A stretch of DNA of 64,000 nucleotides from Hyposmocoma kahamanoa (taxonomy: Eukaryota; Arthropoda; Insecta; Lepidoptera; Cosmopterigidae). Within the stretch, counting starts at the first letter, position 1, and every line of letters begins with the position of its first letter. The notes under the pieces were generated by a model. That model had not been told where the DNA came from. It saw only the letters and a list, made by a program, of their open reading frames with translations, and ran no database searches. Below are positions 20,510 through 31,721 of the stretch, piece after piece. Position numbers and translations under genes: made by a program. The stretch is taken from NCBI RefSeq assembly GCF_003589595.1, contig NW_020654422.1:19458094-19522093 (forward strand), in the 5' to 3' direction.

Positions 20510-22539
20510 GTAATGTATCATGTAGGATCTTGAATATTCTTCAAGAGAATATTTGTTAATGTTTTTATAGATACCTAATATTTGTACAAATGTTTGCTAG
20601 TCGAAAGAACCTTTACCTCCGGCGGTACTCGTTCCAACACGTGTAATCTCAGCATTTCAATTACAAACAATTATAAAATCCCGCCAATAAATCGCCAGGG
20701 TTGCCCCGCGTTTTACAACAGAGATTTAAATCAACACGGGAGCCCGCAATTTGCGGGCACAGCGGAGATACAATGAACTACATTGTTGATATCGTTGCCA
20801 GATGAAATTGTTTTATGGCAGTAACTGTTTTTATGTAATAACAAGGAAATGTTTTACCATATCCTTTATTTTTGAAGTAGAACGTAAAGGGTCGCTCTAG
20901 AAGATAAATTAAAATAACACGCAATGGATTAATTAGGTAGAAGCTTAGTCATGCTAATTGAATGTTTGAAAAAAAACGGCCATATTGAAATATTTTATCG
21001 CTCATTCTGAGTGTTGCTATTTGAACATATTTAAAAAATAATTTTTTAAACAGTTTACATAACCATACCCGACCATACCCATGTTATTACCACTTTAGTA
21101 TTAAAGTAGATAAGTAAATTATTAGCAAATTTTGAACTCTAATTCTTTCTTGTTTCATTAAAATGGTGACTCAACATAAGAAGGATTTATACTGTAGCGC
21201 AGAACATTGTAATATCATATTTATCGAGTTCTTAGGTAAACAATTGTTACACATAGACAATAAAATATTTTCGAGTCTAAATATGATGTAACTACATCAT
21301 ATTAAATTTTTATCAATGAAATTTGATTGTTATCGGTTTTGTTGTTCATGTAATAAATAACTAAAATAAGTAAATAAAAGTGATTGGTTTGTTTAAAAAA
21401 ACAAATATATGTGATTTAAATTCGGAAAAATTGTTTCATTTCGAAAGTGATGCCGTTTAAAACATTGTTTTTACTTTTTACCTGTCGATATTTTGAAAAA
21501 AATGCCTATTCAACCCCTATCTGTCTAAAGTTTGTCAGTTACAATACTTTAAATGGCAATACTGAGTCAAACGTCAAACTGTCAATGTTACCAGCAGGTC
21601 AGATTGTTGTGGAGAATTTTTAAAGGAAGCGTGTAGAAAAAAGTTGAAATTAGATCGTAATTGTGGGAAAAATGTATTTGAAAGATGTAGGAATTGTGAT
21701 GAAACAAAGAAATTATAAAAAATATTACACTGAACTTTAAAAAGTGTCCATCTAAAATAAAAAGATTTTATATCATTGACAACTTAGGCTGAGTTCTAAT
21801 TGATGTTGCGTTATTATGAACACTGTAGAGATACAAGGTGCATTTCGTGAGAGAAATTAGGTGTTTCTATACTTTAGAACTACACAATTATCATGATAAT
21901 TAGTATAACGGTTTTTTTTACAATTTGTAGATCACTATACATAAGACATCAGAACAAGAAAAACAATACAGATTTTTTCGTATAGCTCTGAGTACAATTA
22001 TGAATATTTTGATAGAGTTCCCATACAATTCTTAAGCTCCCTGTGGTCCCAGGTTCATGCGACATGAGTATTCCACCCACGACGGCGCTCGCGCAGCCGG
22101 CGGCGGCAGGCTAATACCACAGTTAATATATCTGCACTGATTGCCAGGACACTCGGCCACACGTATTCATTATTATACGTATTACCCCCTACGCAAAATG
22201 GAAGTATATTTTTTAATTTCAATTTGAAAAATGCCAGTTTTGCACTTGCTGTTTTGTTGTCTTAATTGTGCTTTTTAAAGGAGAGCGGTTTTTGTGTACT
22301 TGTATTTAATTTCTTAGAATTTAATTGTTTTTTCATGAAACTCATAAAAATTACCTCAAGCTTCATTCAATTTAACGGCGAAGAATGACAACCTCATTGG
22401 TCTAACGGTTTCCATTGTGTAGTACAGAGAATTCTTAAATTTTGAGACCAGACAATTGATTTAGTTGTCTGACGCACAAAATGTGTCATGAAGTCTTATT
22501 ACGGTTTCTCGAAGAAGGTCTAGGACCAGAATTAACTCA
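20510..22539. other. Unassigned AT-rich stretch
   Basis: Contains a short family I core near 21392-21445 (GTTTGTTTAAAAAAACAAAT, GATTTAAATTCGGAAAAATT). A GC-rich patch at 22075-22125 (CGGCGCTCGCGCAGCCGGCG) is unique. A weak tRNA-like A-box phrase lies at 22392 (TTGGTCTAACGGTTTCC). No gene is supported. Confidence 0.4.
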
Positions 22540-22655
22540 TGCTCTCGGTATAATATAGCCACTTGATGATATTACGTCAAAAGTGCTTTTATTACATAAA
22601 AATCATAGAAATAATACGAATTACATGAAACAAATAATGTATATATGAGATTTTG
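22540..22655 (+). repeat. Family N copy
   Basis: CGGTATAATATAGCCACTTG, TACGTCAAAAGTGCTTTTAT, AATACGAATTACATGAAACA and AATAATGTATATATGA match 26605-26705. Confidence 0.65.
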
Positions 22656-22753
22656 TAAATGTTCTATTTACTCATAAAAAAGTTATTGTATTATCGACTG
22701 ACATGTCTATGCCGGTAACCATAGAGACATTCGCTAAAAAATAAAATAATTTC

Positions 22754-23040
22754 CATTGAATTACAAATAAATGGACGACGGGTCTAATACAAAAACCACG
22801 AAAAAAATGTCCCAAGTCAACCTATTTAAACGTAGTGACATGTAAAGGAATATGAAAAAACTAAAACGTTGAATTTAAATTGTAATGTCATGGCAGTACT
22901 GTCTAATTTTGCTTGCTTCGCTGTCAGAAGAAACAAACGAAGACTAAGGCGTGAATGACGCTCTGTATACGATTTTAACGCCCTATAAGTTCGGACACTT
23001 TTTAGCGCGGACCCGACGTCCATATAATTGTAAGTCAATG
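22754..23040 (+). mobile_element. Family G element, copy 1 (MITE)
   Basis: 287 bp. The ends are inverted repeats of about 31 bp: CATTGAATTACAAATAAATG at the left and CATATAATTGTAAGTCAATG at the right. The flanking 8-mers ATAATTTC and ACAATTTC are a one-mismatch target duplication. No reading frame of note. The 8-bp duplication and CA...TG ends suit the hAT or P superfamily. Confidence 0.9.
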
Positions 23041-23247
23041 ACAATTTCCTATAATCTCAATATCGATTTAAAAGGACAGTATACAGCAGTTCACTTTGGT
23101 ATTTCGAATGTGATTTTTTCACGTAAGATTTAGATTTCCATAGTGAATTTTGAAAATGTATATAAATTTAGCTGCAAAGTGCAAGTCTACTTGTTTTAAT
23201 CGTCTACCTCTTTCATATTGATCTTGTTGGCAATTTGGGCTATCAGC

Positions 23248-23366
23248 CGTAACTATGCAACCTATAAAGGGTCCGGAACGTTGGTTTGTTGAAAAAACAA
23301 AAACACGCAGTTTAGATCGGAAAAAATTAGTTTCATTATCGAGTTCTTAGATTTTCGCGATTGTTA
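23248..23366 (-). repeat. Family I copy with inverted end
   Basis: GCCGTAACTATGCAACCTAT, AAAGGGTCCGGAACGTTGGT and AGTTTAGATCGGAAAAAATT are antisense I. The following GAGTTCTTAGATTTTCGCGA TTGTTACACA is the I end in the opposite orientation, so the copy is folded back on itself. Confidence 0.6.
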
Positions 23367-23570
23367 CACATAGGAAAAGTTCAATTTATTATTAATAAAA
23401 ATTCATTCAGTAAAATAATTTGTAAAACTTAATGTAGCGTAAATTAGAATGTTTTCTTTGTAAATTTAAAAATAAGGTATTTAATTAATAACTATTGCAA
23501 CTATAGTGAAAAAATAGGGTGGTTTGCACCAATATTAGACATAACTGGTTGAAGACTGTATCACCTCAGT

Positions 23571-23722
23571 CAACCGTGACCATGGGACCTGTAAAGGGCC
23601 CGAAACGTCGGTTTGTTTGGAAAAACAAATATACGCGATTTAAATCCGGAAAAATAGTTTCATTTCCTAATAGTTTCATTTCCAATATTTAGCTGTCGCG
23701 AAAACCCAAGAACTATATTTGT
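23571..23722 (-). repeat. Family I copy, full core
   Basis: CAGTCAACCGTGACCATGGG, ACCTGTAAAGGGCCCGAAAC, GTCGGTTTGTTTGGAAAAAC, GCGATTTAAATCCGGAAAAA, TAGTTTCATTTCC (twice), then TCGCGAAAACCCAAGAAC. Confidence 0.75.
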
Positions 23723-24094
23723 TTGTTTCTGTTAAGCAAAATAAAAGAAAATAAGTTCTAAAACTATTCATAATCCTATGCGACAAACATCCGTTAAAAT
23801 CATCAAGTTGTAATAACTATATTTCATGTCACAAATGTATATTGTGTTCTAAAGTAATATACAAAAATTGGCGAGATTCGGCGTCACGTAGACCAAATGC
23901 TCCATTCAAAGTACTGTACTGAAGGATCCATCTACAGAAATCGCAGTGGAGTACTGTCCATAGCGATATTTTCTAATAAAAATAAATTAAATAAATAATG
24001 AATATATTGCATGTTACCGATGTACACTATATTCTAAATAAATATACGAAATCGGCTAATTTTGTTTGCAGAACTTTGAAACCTCACTCCTGCA

Positions 24095-24215
24095 AAGCTA
24101 TTTTAATGCAGATGTGACCTTATTACACTAAGGGTGCGAACTCATAATTTCCTTCCCGTGGATACTCCAATCTTACTACTCTATTTCATTCTTTGTTACG
24201 CTAAATATCTCAGTA
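24095..24215 (-). repeat. Inverted partner of the 19.3 kb repeat
   Basis: AATGCAGATGTGACCTTATT, ACACTAAGGGTGCGAACTCA, TAATTTCCTTCCCGTGGATA. A phrase GACGTGACCATATTACACTG at 27478 suggests a third small piece. Confidence 0.45.
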
Positions 24216-24872
24216 ACCAATACCTGAACCTACAGTTTGATTTTCTTGTAAATAATGTAACACTTGCTGTACTTGTTATGCGTGATGAAGGAGTGGTATA
24301 ATAAATACTCTTGAAGAGGCTGCATATTCCATCAATTTACTTAGATTTGAGCAATGTTATATGTAATTCAGGTCGCACGTGCGTCATTGATTCTTAACTG
24401 CGGAATAAGTAGAAATATTGAAGTATCACTCAAAAAGTAGCTATAACTTCTCCTTAATACAGTTACATATTCAGCCTTCGAGGTGTTCCGGCGCAGGCGC
24501 CAAGCGGACGCGAGCAGAGCTTTTTGCTACAGCATTTCGGCTAATGAGCGGATAGAAAGGACAATCGCACAACTGACCTCAGGGCTTCCTCTTGCGTCAA
24601 AGACCTGGCTGTTGGTTGTGTAAGCGTATTGCATTGTGGTATCATATCAAAGCTTTTACTTGTTGCACCTTTATCCTTATGTAAGCTAAAAACGACTGAC
24701 TTGTAAGATTTAAGACGTACTTTCGAAATGTTGTTGTAGTCTTGTCAGGGTAGCTAATTAAAAAAATAATAATAAAAATAAAATAATAATAAAAATAAAA
24801 TACTTTTGTTATGAGATTAGAGAGTAGATAATATAATTATACTTTTCCAGTTTTTAGGTTTTCGCGATTGTT
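24216..24872. other. Unassigned stretch
   Basis: GC-richer text at 24480-24600 is unique. An AATAATAATAAAAATAAAAT tract lies at 24760-24800. A family I end (TTTAGGTTTTCGCGATTGTT) lies at 24853-24872. Confidence 0.4.
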
Positions 24873-25079
24873 AGCGCGGTTACGCACAGCATACGATTCG
24901 TATCCATTCCGAAACTAGTCTACACAAATCTAGAAAATTCGGACCCCACTTCGGCTGTCGCTTGTGCACTAAATCCGATTGAATTCTAGAAAATACGAAT
25001 GTCGCTTGTACACCTAGAGATAAAGTGATCCCTGTGAGATTTCGGACCGTCATTTCTCGGATAAAAGTAAGTGCTCGCT
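24873..25079. mobile_element. Family F element, copy 1
   Basis: Starts AGCGCGGTTACGCACAGC, ATACGATTCG. The right end read backwards is AGCGAGCACTTACTTTTATC, CGAG, a weak inverted repeat. The middle (ACACAAATCTAGAAAATTCG, GTCGCTTGTGCACTAA, CCTAGAGATAAAGTGATCCC, TTTCGGACCGTC) matches 53609-53794. Probably a small non-autonomous DNA element. No target duplication was seen. Confidence 0.55.
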
Positions 25080-25202
25080 TGATCTCCATCTTACATAATT
25101 ATAAAAGTTTTACAATTTCTCATACGTAGCCTGTGACCCAAATAACTGTATCCAGTGGCTGAATATCGAGCTGTCATTTGTATAAGCACACGCATCATCA
25201 GA

Positions 25203-25234
25203 GATGCGACTCTCATGTGCAAGAGAGTCGCATC
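25203..25234. repeat. Perfect hairpin, 12-bp arms
   Basis: GATGCGACTCTC, loop ATGTGCAA, GAGAGTCGCATC. The arms are GC-balanced, so this is less easily explained by AT richness than the hairpin at 17.7 kb. Confidence 0.8.
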
Positions 25235-25556
25235 GCATGAAAGTCATCCATGCGCGCCTCCGTGAACATCCCTGACGCACTACAATAACGCGGCAGCCCC
25301 ATATTAAATATATCTATTCTTTCAGTGTTTTCAACCGTAAAATGCGCTATAATATTTGAGATGTGCTCAGAACTTGAAGTATTATAAATAATCAAATGTA
25401 TTACTCACGTATTTTCGACTTGACTTCAAAGCAACTGACTAAGAGGTTAGTGATGTTCGAGTTCGATCTTAATATCGATAACGACGAATTATCCAAATTT
25501 TTAAAATGAAATTAAGTTAATTAGACAAAATATTCAATAAAAATATCAGTGCCAAG

Positions 25557-25842
25557 CATTGACTTACAATTATTTGGACGTCGGGTCCGCGCTAAAAAGT
25601 GTCCGAACTTATAGGGCGTTAAAATCGTATACAGAGCGTCATTCACGCTTTAGTCTTCGTTTGTTCGACTGATAGCGAAGCAAGCAAAATTAGACAGTAC
25701 TGCGATGACATTACAATTTAAATTCAACGTTTTAGCTTTTTCATATTCCTTTGCATGTCACTACGATTAAATAGGTTGACTTGGGACATTTTTTTCGTGG
25801 TTTTTGTATTAGACCCGTCGTCCATTTATTTGTAAGTCAATG
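25557..25842 (-). mobile_element. Family G element, copy 2
   Basis: 286 bp in the opposite orientation to copy 1. The flanking 8-mers GTGCCAAG at 25549-25556 and 25843-25850 are identical. Confidence 0.95.
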
Positions 25843-25950
25843 GTGCCAAGTTATTATTTGATAGTAACTACGACCTTGAATTTCCACTGCATCTTTCGGT
25901 TCTACCCTGTACATGTCTAACATAAAAATAAAAATGAACTACAATTTCTT

Positions 25951-26565
25951 TTAACCGCTCACGCGATTCATGCGTCTCTGGAAGCATACCACACCTAGAG
26001 GTGCCGGTGATGATTTTATACCGATTTATCGGATATCGAAGTTATAACAGGTAAAAGAACTAATACTAATTGCTATTTCGGTAACTACTCTAGCAAACTA
26101 TAAAGTTTTTAATGCCTGTGTCTGTCATTTAAAAAAAATAAACAACTTCAAAAATACGTCACGACAATCGTGTGTGTTATTGTTTGGGCTGGTGATGTCG
26201 GTGTTTATTTATTGAAAACATACCGTAAGTTGCGTTTTTTAAGTTTACCCTGAATATAAATGTTTATAAACTATACTTTAAGGAGTAATTTCATGGTAAA
26301 CGTTAGAACCACTCAAACGGAATATTATCATATTTACCCAAGTACACCAAAAATTTCATTAGTGCTTTTTAAGTGCAGGATTTGTGGTGTATTACTGCAT
26401 TTTATTTGAGATGTTTTTGTTGTAGTACGGAGGGTATTTATTTAGCAATGCAGAATAATAATTTTTATTTATAAAAACTTGTATTTAAACTGAATCCTTT
26501 TCTAATTTGCGAAACCAAATAGCCGCCATTGTGCGGTAGGATGAGCGCATCGCGTGAGCGGCTAA
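25951..26565 (+). mobile_element. Family H element, copy 1
   Basis: 615 bp. The left end TTAACCGCTCACGCGAT and right end ATCGCGTGAGCGGCTAA are inverted repeats of 17 bp with one mismatch. The body (CACACCTAGAGGTGCCGG, ACCGATTTATCGGATATCGA, ACAATCGTGTGTGTTATTG, GTAGTACGGAGGGTATTTAT) is nearly identical to 32678-33286 in reverse. No transposase frame, so non-autonomous. No clean target duplication: the flanks hold TTTCTT and AGAAATTCTT. Confidence 0.8.
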
Positions 26566-26604
26566 AGAAATTCTTCTATACTTTAGAATTGTTTGTACCC
26601 TAGG

Positions 26605-26705
26605 TATAATAAAGCCACATGTGATCATACGTCATAAGTTCTTTTATCACAAGTAAGTCATGCAAATATTACGAACTACATGACACAAATGATGTATATG
26701 ATAAC
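26605..26705 (+). repeat. Family N copy
   Basis: GGTATAATAAAGCCACATGT, ATACGTCATAAGTTCTTTTA, ATATTACGAACTACATGACA, CAAATGATGTATATGATAAC. Partner at 22540-22655. Confidence 0.65.
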
Positions 26706-26774
26706 TTGATAACGCTCGTATTTAAGAGTCTATACTACCTCAGGTCTAAATCAAATTATTTTCCGTACTAATAC

Positions 26775-27008
26775 GGTTTATTTTGCTTGGGTCGAGCGGC
26801 TGAGACATTGGCTTTATTTCGGAACTGTTTTTTTACAATTAAAACTAAAGGCATTTGAAAAATGTATATCGTATAGTATACGTGTTCTGTTTAGTTCAGT
26901 TGATATAAAAAAAAAACATTGATATGTGTATATTGAATACAGCGGTTTTCTAGTAAAATTTCGAGGAAAATTTGTTTTTTTTTCTATCGTGAAATAGAAA
27001 TCACCCGT
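26775..27008 (+). repeat. Family M copy (empty site for the P-like insert)
   Basis: GCGGCTGAGACATTGGCTTT, GTATATCGTATAGTATACGT, GTTCTGTTTAGTTCAGTTGA, AATACAGCGGTTTTCTAGTA, AAATTTCGAGGAAAATTTG. The reverse complement matches 54770-55385. There the sequence corresponding to GTATATCG is split by the 378-bp element. Confidence 0.7.
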
Positions 27009-27353
27009 TTTCCACATCCAACCACTACCCGCGACTTTCTTCAGATCGTCTGTCTATCTTGCAGTGGGACATTCTATGTTACGTTTGCCGAGACGTGGTC
27101 TCCACTCAAGAACCTGTCTACTCCATCGCTCATCGGTTCTGCGACAGATGTGGCCAACCCACTGCCAGTTCAGCTTGCTACATTTCGGAACGATGTTCAC
27201 AACTTTAGTCTTATAACTTCGTTAACTTCGTTCCGGACTTTGTCCCTTAACGAGATACCCAGCATAGACCTTTCCATAGCTCGACATGATGAGCGACGTG
27301 TAGTCTGTGAGCCAGTTTGACCGTCATATGCCACATCTCAGCTCCGTAAGGCA
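27009..27353 (-). pseudogene. RTE-like LINE ORF2 C-terminal remnant
   Basis: On the reverse strand, in shifting frames: LMPYGAEMWHMTV, then MERSMLGISLRDKVRNEV-like text, KLNWQWVGHICRRTDERWSR, QVLEWRPRLGKRN and a final DDLKKVAGSGWMW. These blocks are the conserved C-terminal third of RTE/BovB-like ORF2 (LPVMTYGAETW, AMERAMLGVSLRDRIRNE, W.WAGH..RR.D.RW, W.PR.GKR..GRP..RW.DDL...AG..W). Frameshifts and stops interrupt it, with no coding capacity left. The same blocks recur at 44021-43476. Confidence 0.65.
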
Positions 27354-28011
27354 TGAGAGATGTTATTCGGAATCAACCAAAGTCATTTGAGTCTCTTAAA
27401 AGCACAAAAAAGCTATCGACTGTATCATCCATTGTATCATCTTTAAACCTCTGTCCTCAAAAGTCCTCATTTTGCAGACGTGACCATATTACACTGAGAC
27501 TATCATTTTCTGATAATGTTAATATCTTTTTCTTTTATTCTAAACATTAAAGATAGTAAGTTAATTTATTACACTGTATATTACAAAAAAAGTTATATTG
27601 TCTAGCAAATAGTAATTTTTATTATAGAAAAAACTTTTAACAATCAGTTAATTTCAAATTGTTAACTATGAAAATAACAATAACCTTTTTTACTTGTGTA
27701 TTTTAATTGTCGGCATAGTTACCGACAATCAGGGAGGGAATAGCAAACGACGCGTGGCCGTCGCATGCGCATGGTACAGGTGTGCAGAACCCTCGCGATT
27801 AGAGAGAGGGTGAGGTACGCAGGCATATTTGCATAGTCCATTGTACAGGTTATGATAATGTAACTTAGACCAACAGACCGTTATTATTATCTATAAAGGT
27901 CGTTATTTTGAATGGGAGTTTCGTTATTAAATCCGCTTTTTTTTTCTGGTTAATCTATTGGTAAAAATGTTTAGTTTCTTTTCAACGCGCACAAACCAAA
28001 TACATTTTATA
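27354..28011. other. Unassigned stretch
   Basis: AT-rich. GTCGGCATAGTTACCGAC at 27709-27726 is a short near-palindrome. Confidence 0.4.
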
Positions 28012-28214
28012 ACTGCCTCTGTGGCCGAAAGGTTGCCATGCCGGAATGCTACGCAAAGGTCCCAGGTCCGATTCCCGGGCTGGGAGAAATGTTTGTATGG
28101 CCTACATTTTGGGCGTAATTTGTGGTTGTTTAAGTGTGTCCATGGCACCCGCAACACAGGGTTTCTCTGGTGCGGAGTTATGTTGAGTGTGTGCGTTAAT
28201 ATTATTATTATATT
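28012..28214 (+). repeat. Family B SINE, good copy
   Basis: CTGCCTCTGTGGCCGAAAGG (A box), GGTCCGATTCCCGGGC (B box with C for T), GAGAAATGTTTGTATGGCCT, GTAATTTGTGGTTGTTTAAG, GTGTCCATGGCACCCGCAAC, TGTTGAGTGTGTGCGTTAAT, then (ATT)n. Confidence 0.85.
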
Positions 28215-28235
28215 TTACAATGATTGCAATTAGTT

Positions 28236-28385
28236 TGCACTTCGGTTTTCATGGTGTCGTCATCTCTGAGGTCCCGGGTTCCATCCCCGGCCGTGTCAAT
28301 GTAGAAAACTAACTTTTCTATGTTGTCTCGGGTGTTTGTGGCACTGTTGTTGTTTTCGATTTCCATAACACATGTTTTTTTTAAA
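28236..28385 (+). repeat. Family C SINE, 5' truncated
   Basis: GTCGTCATCTCTGAGGTCCC, GGGTTCCATCCCCGGCC (B-box region), AAAACTAACTTTTCTATGTT, GTTTGTGGCACTGTTGTTG, TTTCGATTTCCATAACACA. It lies directly after a B copy. Confidence 0.75.
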
Positions 28386-28847
28386 AATTTTAAATGTCTA
28401 AACGATCCATCGCGCTGTGACAGCCGACACTTTTTTTTTAAATATTCACAAACGTTCTTGATACTTACAGACAATAAATCCTCAAAATAATGGCTTTCAT
28501 AGGCTCTTGTAATAAATCAATAAGTGCAATTTTACGGTAAAACTATTCAACGACAGACATTTCTTTTGATGTTCCTTTATGGTTATATGTTAAAAAATAG
28601 TAACACGACATTTTACCAATTGTAGTTGCGGCGAGTACAATAGCCGATTGATCACTGCCAACCTAATCGAGAAAACAAAAGGCTTCATTGATATGGACAC
28701 GTATATCACCACTTGTTTTGCTTTTTGTGTAGCGATAGAAATTGATGTTTTTTATTGTCTGTGAAAGATACTGGGCATAGATACAATGCTACAAATATAC
28801 ATTCTAAAACTAAAACTTCTTAGGTGAGGACATTGAACTTTTTTTTA
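28386..28847. other. Unassigned stretch
   Basis: AT-rich; no element recognised. Confidence 0.4.
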
Positions 28848-29035
28848 TAATATCTAGTGACGGGAAGAACAAGTCGTGCGCCTGTCACCCTGAGACATAA
28901 GTTGACAAGTCCCATGTGCCTGTAATTTCACCAGCACCCTTACCCGTCAAAATCGGAACACAGTAATGCTGATATTATTGCTTGGTGGCAGAAATAGGTA
29001 ACTTGACGAACTCTTACACACGGTGCTCCAATGCT
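28848..29035 (-). repeat. Family D copy with central deletion
   Basis: TAGTGACGGGAAGAACAAGT, CGTGCGCCTG is fused to TCACCCTGAGACATAAGTTG, then GTGCCTGTAATTTCACCAGC and TGGTGGCAGAAATAGGTAAC. About 80 bases are missing at the CCTG|TCACC join. Confidence 0.8.
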
Positions 29036-29089
29036 TCTATAATATTTCTACTAGATATTCTCAAATGTACGTAACTTGGAAATGGAAGT

Positions 29090-29186
29090 CATAAGTCACA
29101 CGGCGGTCATGCCGGTACAGGGATTCGAACTATCAACCTCTCGTTTGTGAAGTCCCGTACTCCCTTTAGGCTACCACCGCTCTTAA
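29090..29186 (-). repeat. tRNA-like SINE head
   Basis: On the reverse strand: AGAGCGGTGGTAGCCTAAAG (A box), then GATAGTTCGAATCCCTGTAC (B box), then GACCGCCGTGTGACTT. The spacing suits a tRNA-derived promoter. It does not form a complete cloverleaf. Related to 1534-1606. Confidence 0.55.
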
Positions 29187-30021
29187 TTACTCTATTAAAA
29201 TAACAATAATAAAAGAAATTATAATTCACCGAACCTGCGTAATTCAGAGTTGCACCCGTTCAACAATGCACATTGCTTCACAGATTTGAAATCCATTGTG
29301 GCACCCTAAACGTAAACCACCAGCGCAAATTGAGCTGTTTTGACCGGCGACAATTTGACAGTTTTGAAAAGAGAAATCGGGAACACGAAGCTCAAATTAC
29401 ACTGGTAGGTAACCGTACGCTAGTTGCGTTCCGTCGCGTGTCAAGCGAGGGTGCTGGACAGGTGTGTGTCACCCCTTATTTGAGGGAATTCGGGGCTATA
29501 ACGCATTACTATACTTTAGATATCGGCGTTGCCTTGTGTAGGGTTGGCGGTCATTACTTTTTTAAATGTAAATTTTTGTATATTTATTATTCAAGTTTGG
29601 TCACGATTGTTTAACACACGCTTTGCATACCTATCGTGCTCAATTTAAAGGGTTAACATTTAATAATTATGGTACAGTAAAGTAGTTACAATAAAATAGT
29701 AAATGGTTACAAGTTTTATTGTATACTCCATGTACCTATAATAAATAAACATAAATAGAAAAACGTAACGCCACGACACATAGCTACAATACTTAGAGAA
29801 ACGAAACAAAATAGATAGAATTTTAAAAAATACAAAGAGAAAAAGAAAGAAAACAGAGTACAAGCAATAAAAAAAATACAAAGACTAAAATTTGTACTGT
29901 GTCATTCAGCTTATGTCATAGATATAAAGAATTTAAGTTGTGGTGCTGTTTTTCAATGAACCCTAAAATAAAATAAGACAACATTACATACGTAGAAGTA
30001 AGTAGCTAAAGCTCTTGTTTT
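29187..30021. other. Unassigned stretch
   Basis: 29230-29560 is more GC-balanced, with a 113-codon forward frame I do not recognise (no domain, no splice support). 29640-29940 is very AT-rich. Confidence 0.35.
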
Positions 30022-30130
30022 ATAGAAATGGAAAACAACAACGTTACCACAAACACCCGGAGCCGAGACAATATACAAAAGTTAGTTCTACATTGACTCG
30101 GCAGGGGATCGAACCTCTCGCAACCGATCG
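30022..30130 (-). repeat. Family C SINE fragment
   Basis: GGAAAACAACAACGTTACCA, CAAACACCCGGAGCCGAGAC, AAGTTAGTTCTACATTGACT, CGGCAGGGGATCGAACCTC: antisense C from its tail to the B box. Confidence 0.7.
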
Positions 30131-30284
30131 GATCTCAGAGAGTATGAAACGGAGGCCGTCTTTTTTATATCCGCTTCAATACATAATTAGTTAGTGTAAT
30201 GAATAGATATAACTATTTGTACGTAATATATATTTGGTTTTATCATAATTCGTCATAATCTATAGTGTAATTTGTAATAACAAT

Positions 30285-30380
30285 AATGTGTCAGATAACC
30301 ACGTCAATTACCTACACACTACACAGAACATCTACACCAGAATTAATTTCGAAAAGTTCATTTCCTAAATTAGCCCTCCC
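30285..30380 (-). repeat. Family R SINE fragment
   Basis: On the reverse strand: CTCGGGTTCAATTCCCGGGA (B box), GGAAATGAACTTTTC, TTCTGGTGTAGATGTTCTGT. Resembles 45365-45500 (GGGCTCAATTCCCC, GGAAATGATTTTC, GTGGGTGTTCTGGG). It abuts the B copy. Confidence 0.5.
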
Positions 30381-30382
30381 GG

Positions 30383-30580
30383 GAATTGAACCCGAGTCAT
30401 CCTTAGTGAAACCCTGTATCGCGGATGCCATGGACACACACATAGAAAACTACAAATTATACCCAAACTCTCGAGAGAAGTAAATGTAGGCCATACAAAT
30501 ATTTCTCCCAGCCCGGGAATCGAACCCGGGACCGCTGCGTGGCAGTCGAGCATGGTAACCGTGGTGAAGGCAGTAAATAA
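30383..30580 (-). repeat. Family B SINE, good copy
   Basis: On the reverse strand: GCCTTCACCACGGTTACC, TGCCACGCAGCGGTCCCGGG, TTCGATTCCCGGGCTGGG (intact B box), GTATGGCCTACATTTACTTC, GTGTGTCCATGGCATCCGC, ATACAGGGTTTCACTAAG. The A box is damaged (CACCACGGTT for TGGCCGAACGG). Confidence 0.8.
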
Positions 30581-30789
30581 TGGACACATGCTTTGATAAT
30601 CTCATAATTTCAAACTCTTGCCTAAAATCCTTTAAGGTATTTAGTTATTTGAAGACAGTTTTTCTGAAAACTTAACTTAGAGAACAACTTACATTTGTTA
30701 AGTACCATGCAATGGCTTCGCAAAAGCTTTTAGTAAAAATATTTAAGTAAGTAATAAATAAGTTTATTATATTATGTCTTCAATTCAAT
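30581..30789. other. Short unassigned stretch
   Basis: AT-rich. Confidence 0.4.
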
Positions 30790-30980
30790 TTTTTTTTCAC
30801 GTTACCAATTGACGGGGCGAACTAGACACATCTGTCCACAGCAGTTGCAGTGCCACTGAGAGCCTGAAATCGCAAAGATCTTCAAAACCGAAACGCAGTA
30901 ATGCTCACATTACTGCTTGGCGGCAAAAATAGGTAAGGTGGCAGTAGTTCCCTGGAAGAACTGAAGAAGCTTTACTTCTA
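30790..30980 (-). repeat. Family D copy with deletions
   Basis: TTACCAATTGACGGGGCGAA, GCAGTTGCAGTGCCACTGAG, AATCGCAAAGATC is fused to TTCAAAACCGAAACGCAGTA, then CTGCTTGGCGGCAAAAATAG. About 90 middle bases are missing. Confidence 0.8.
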
Positions 30981-31141
30981 CTACATTTTTTTACGTTAGC
31001 ACTTACCGAATGCAAATAAACGCGTTCAACCTGTATTTGAATAGAGTTGCCCTGAGGTACACTTTTTTAGATACAAACCCGTATGCTCCCTGTAGCCTTA
31101 GCATAATATGATAATTTTAAAACCATATTTACAATTACAAA

Positions 31142-31144
<3 letters not shown>

Positions 31145-31237
<93 letters not shown>

Positions 31238-31238
31238 C
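31145..31238 (+). repeat. Compound microsatellite (AC)n then (ACGC)n
   Basis: About 25 AC units followed by about 11 units of the tetramer ACGC. A likely length-polymorphic site. Confidence 0.98.
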
Positions 31239-31721
31239 AACAGATAAACGTACTAAATTAAGTTAATTTTATCTATTTATATTATATTATTTTAATTAAC
31301 TATATTTAAAAATAAAACATAGCACTTATTTGAAATTATTTGTCAAGGTTGTAAGCTGTCACGGAGGATGACTGACACCCATAATACAGATTTTTTTCTA
31401 GTATGGGAAGTCAGTGGTCATTTACCTTAGAATTAATTGTACAGCCTAATATTTTGCACCTTGTTTGATTTTAGTTATCTATTCTGTAATTAGGCCTTGC
31501 TAAATAAATTATTATTATTATATTATTAATTGGATGAAGATCTTGGTACAAATTTAAGTGCTGTGTTTGATAATCCATTACATAGGCTGAAAAACAAAAG
31601 AAAAAATTATTTGAAAACTTTAATAAAACCTTATTCGTTCCCAGTAACGTAACAACGGGAAGGCGACAATATCCGATAGCCATAGAAATCAATAAATATA
31701 ATAATTTGTAAGAAATAACTT
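31239..31721. other. Unassigned AT-rich stretch
   Basis: No recognisable feature. Confidence 0.4.

Noticed and set aside
29273..29614. 113-codon forward frame
   Set aside because: No splice sites, domain or repeat partner. Could not be supported.
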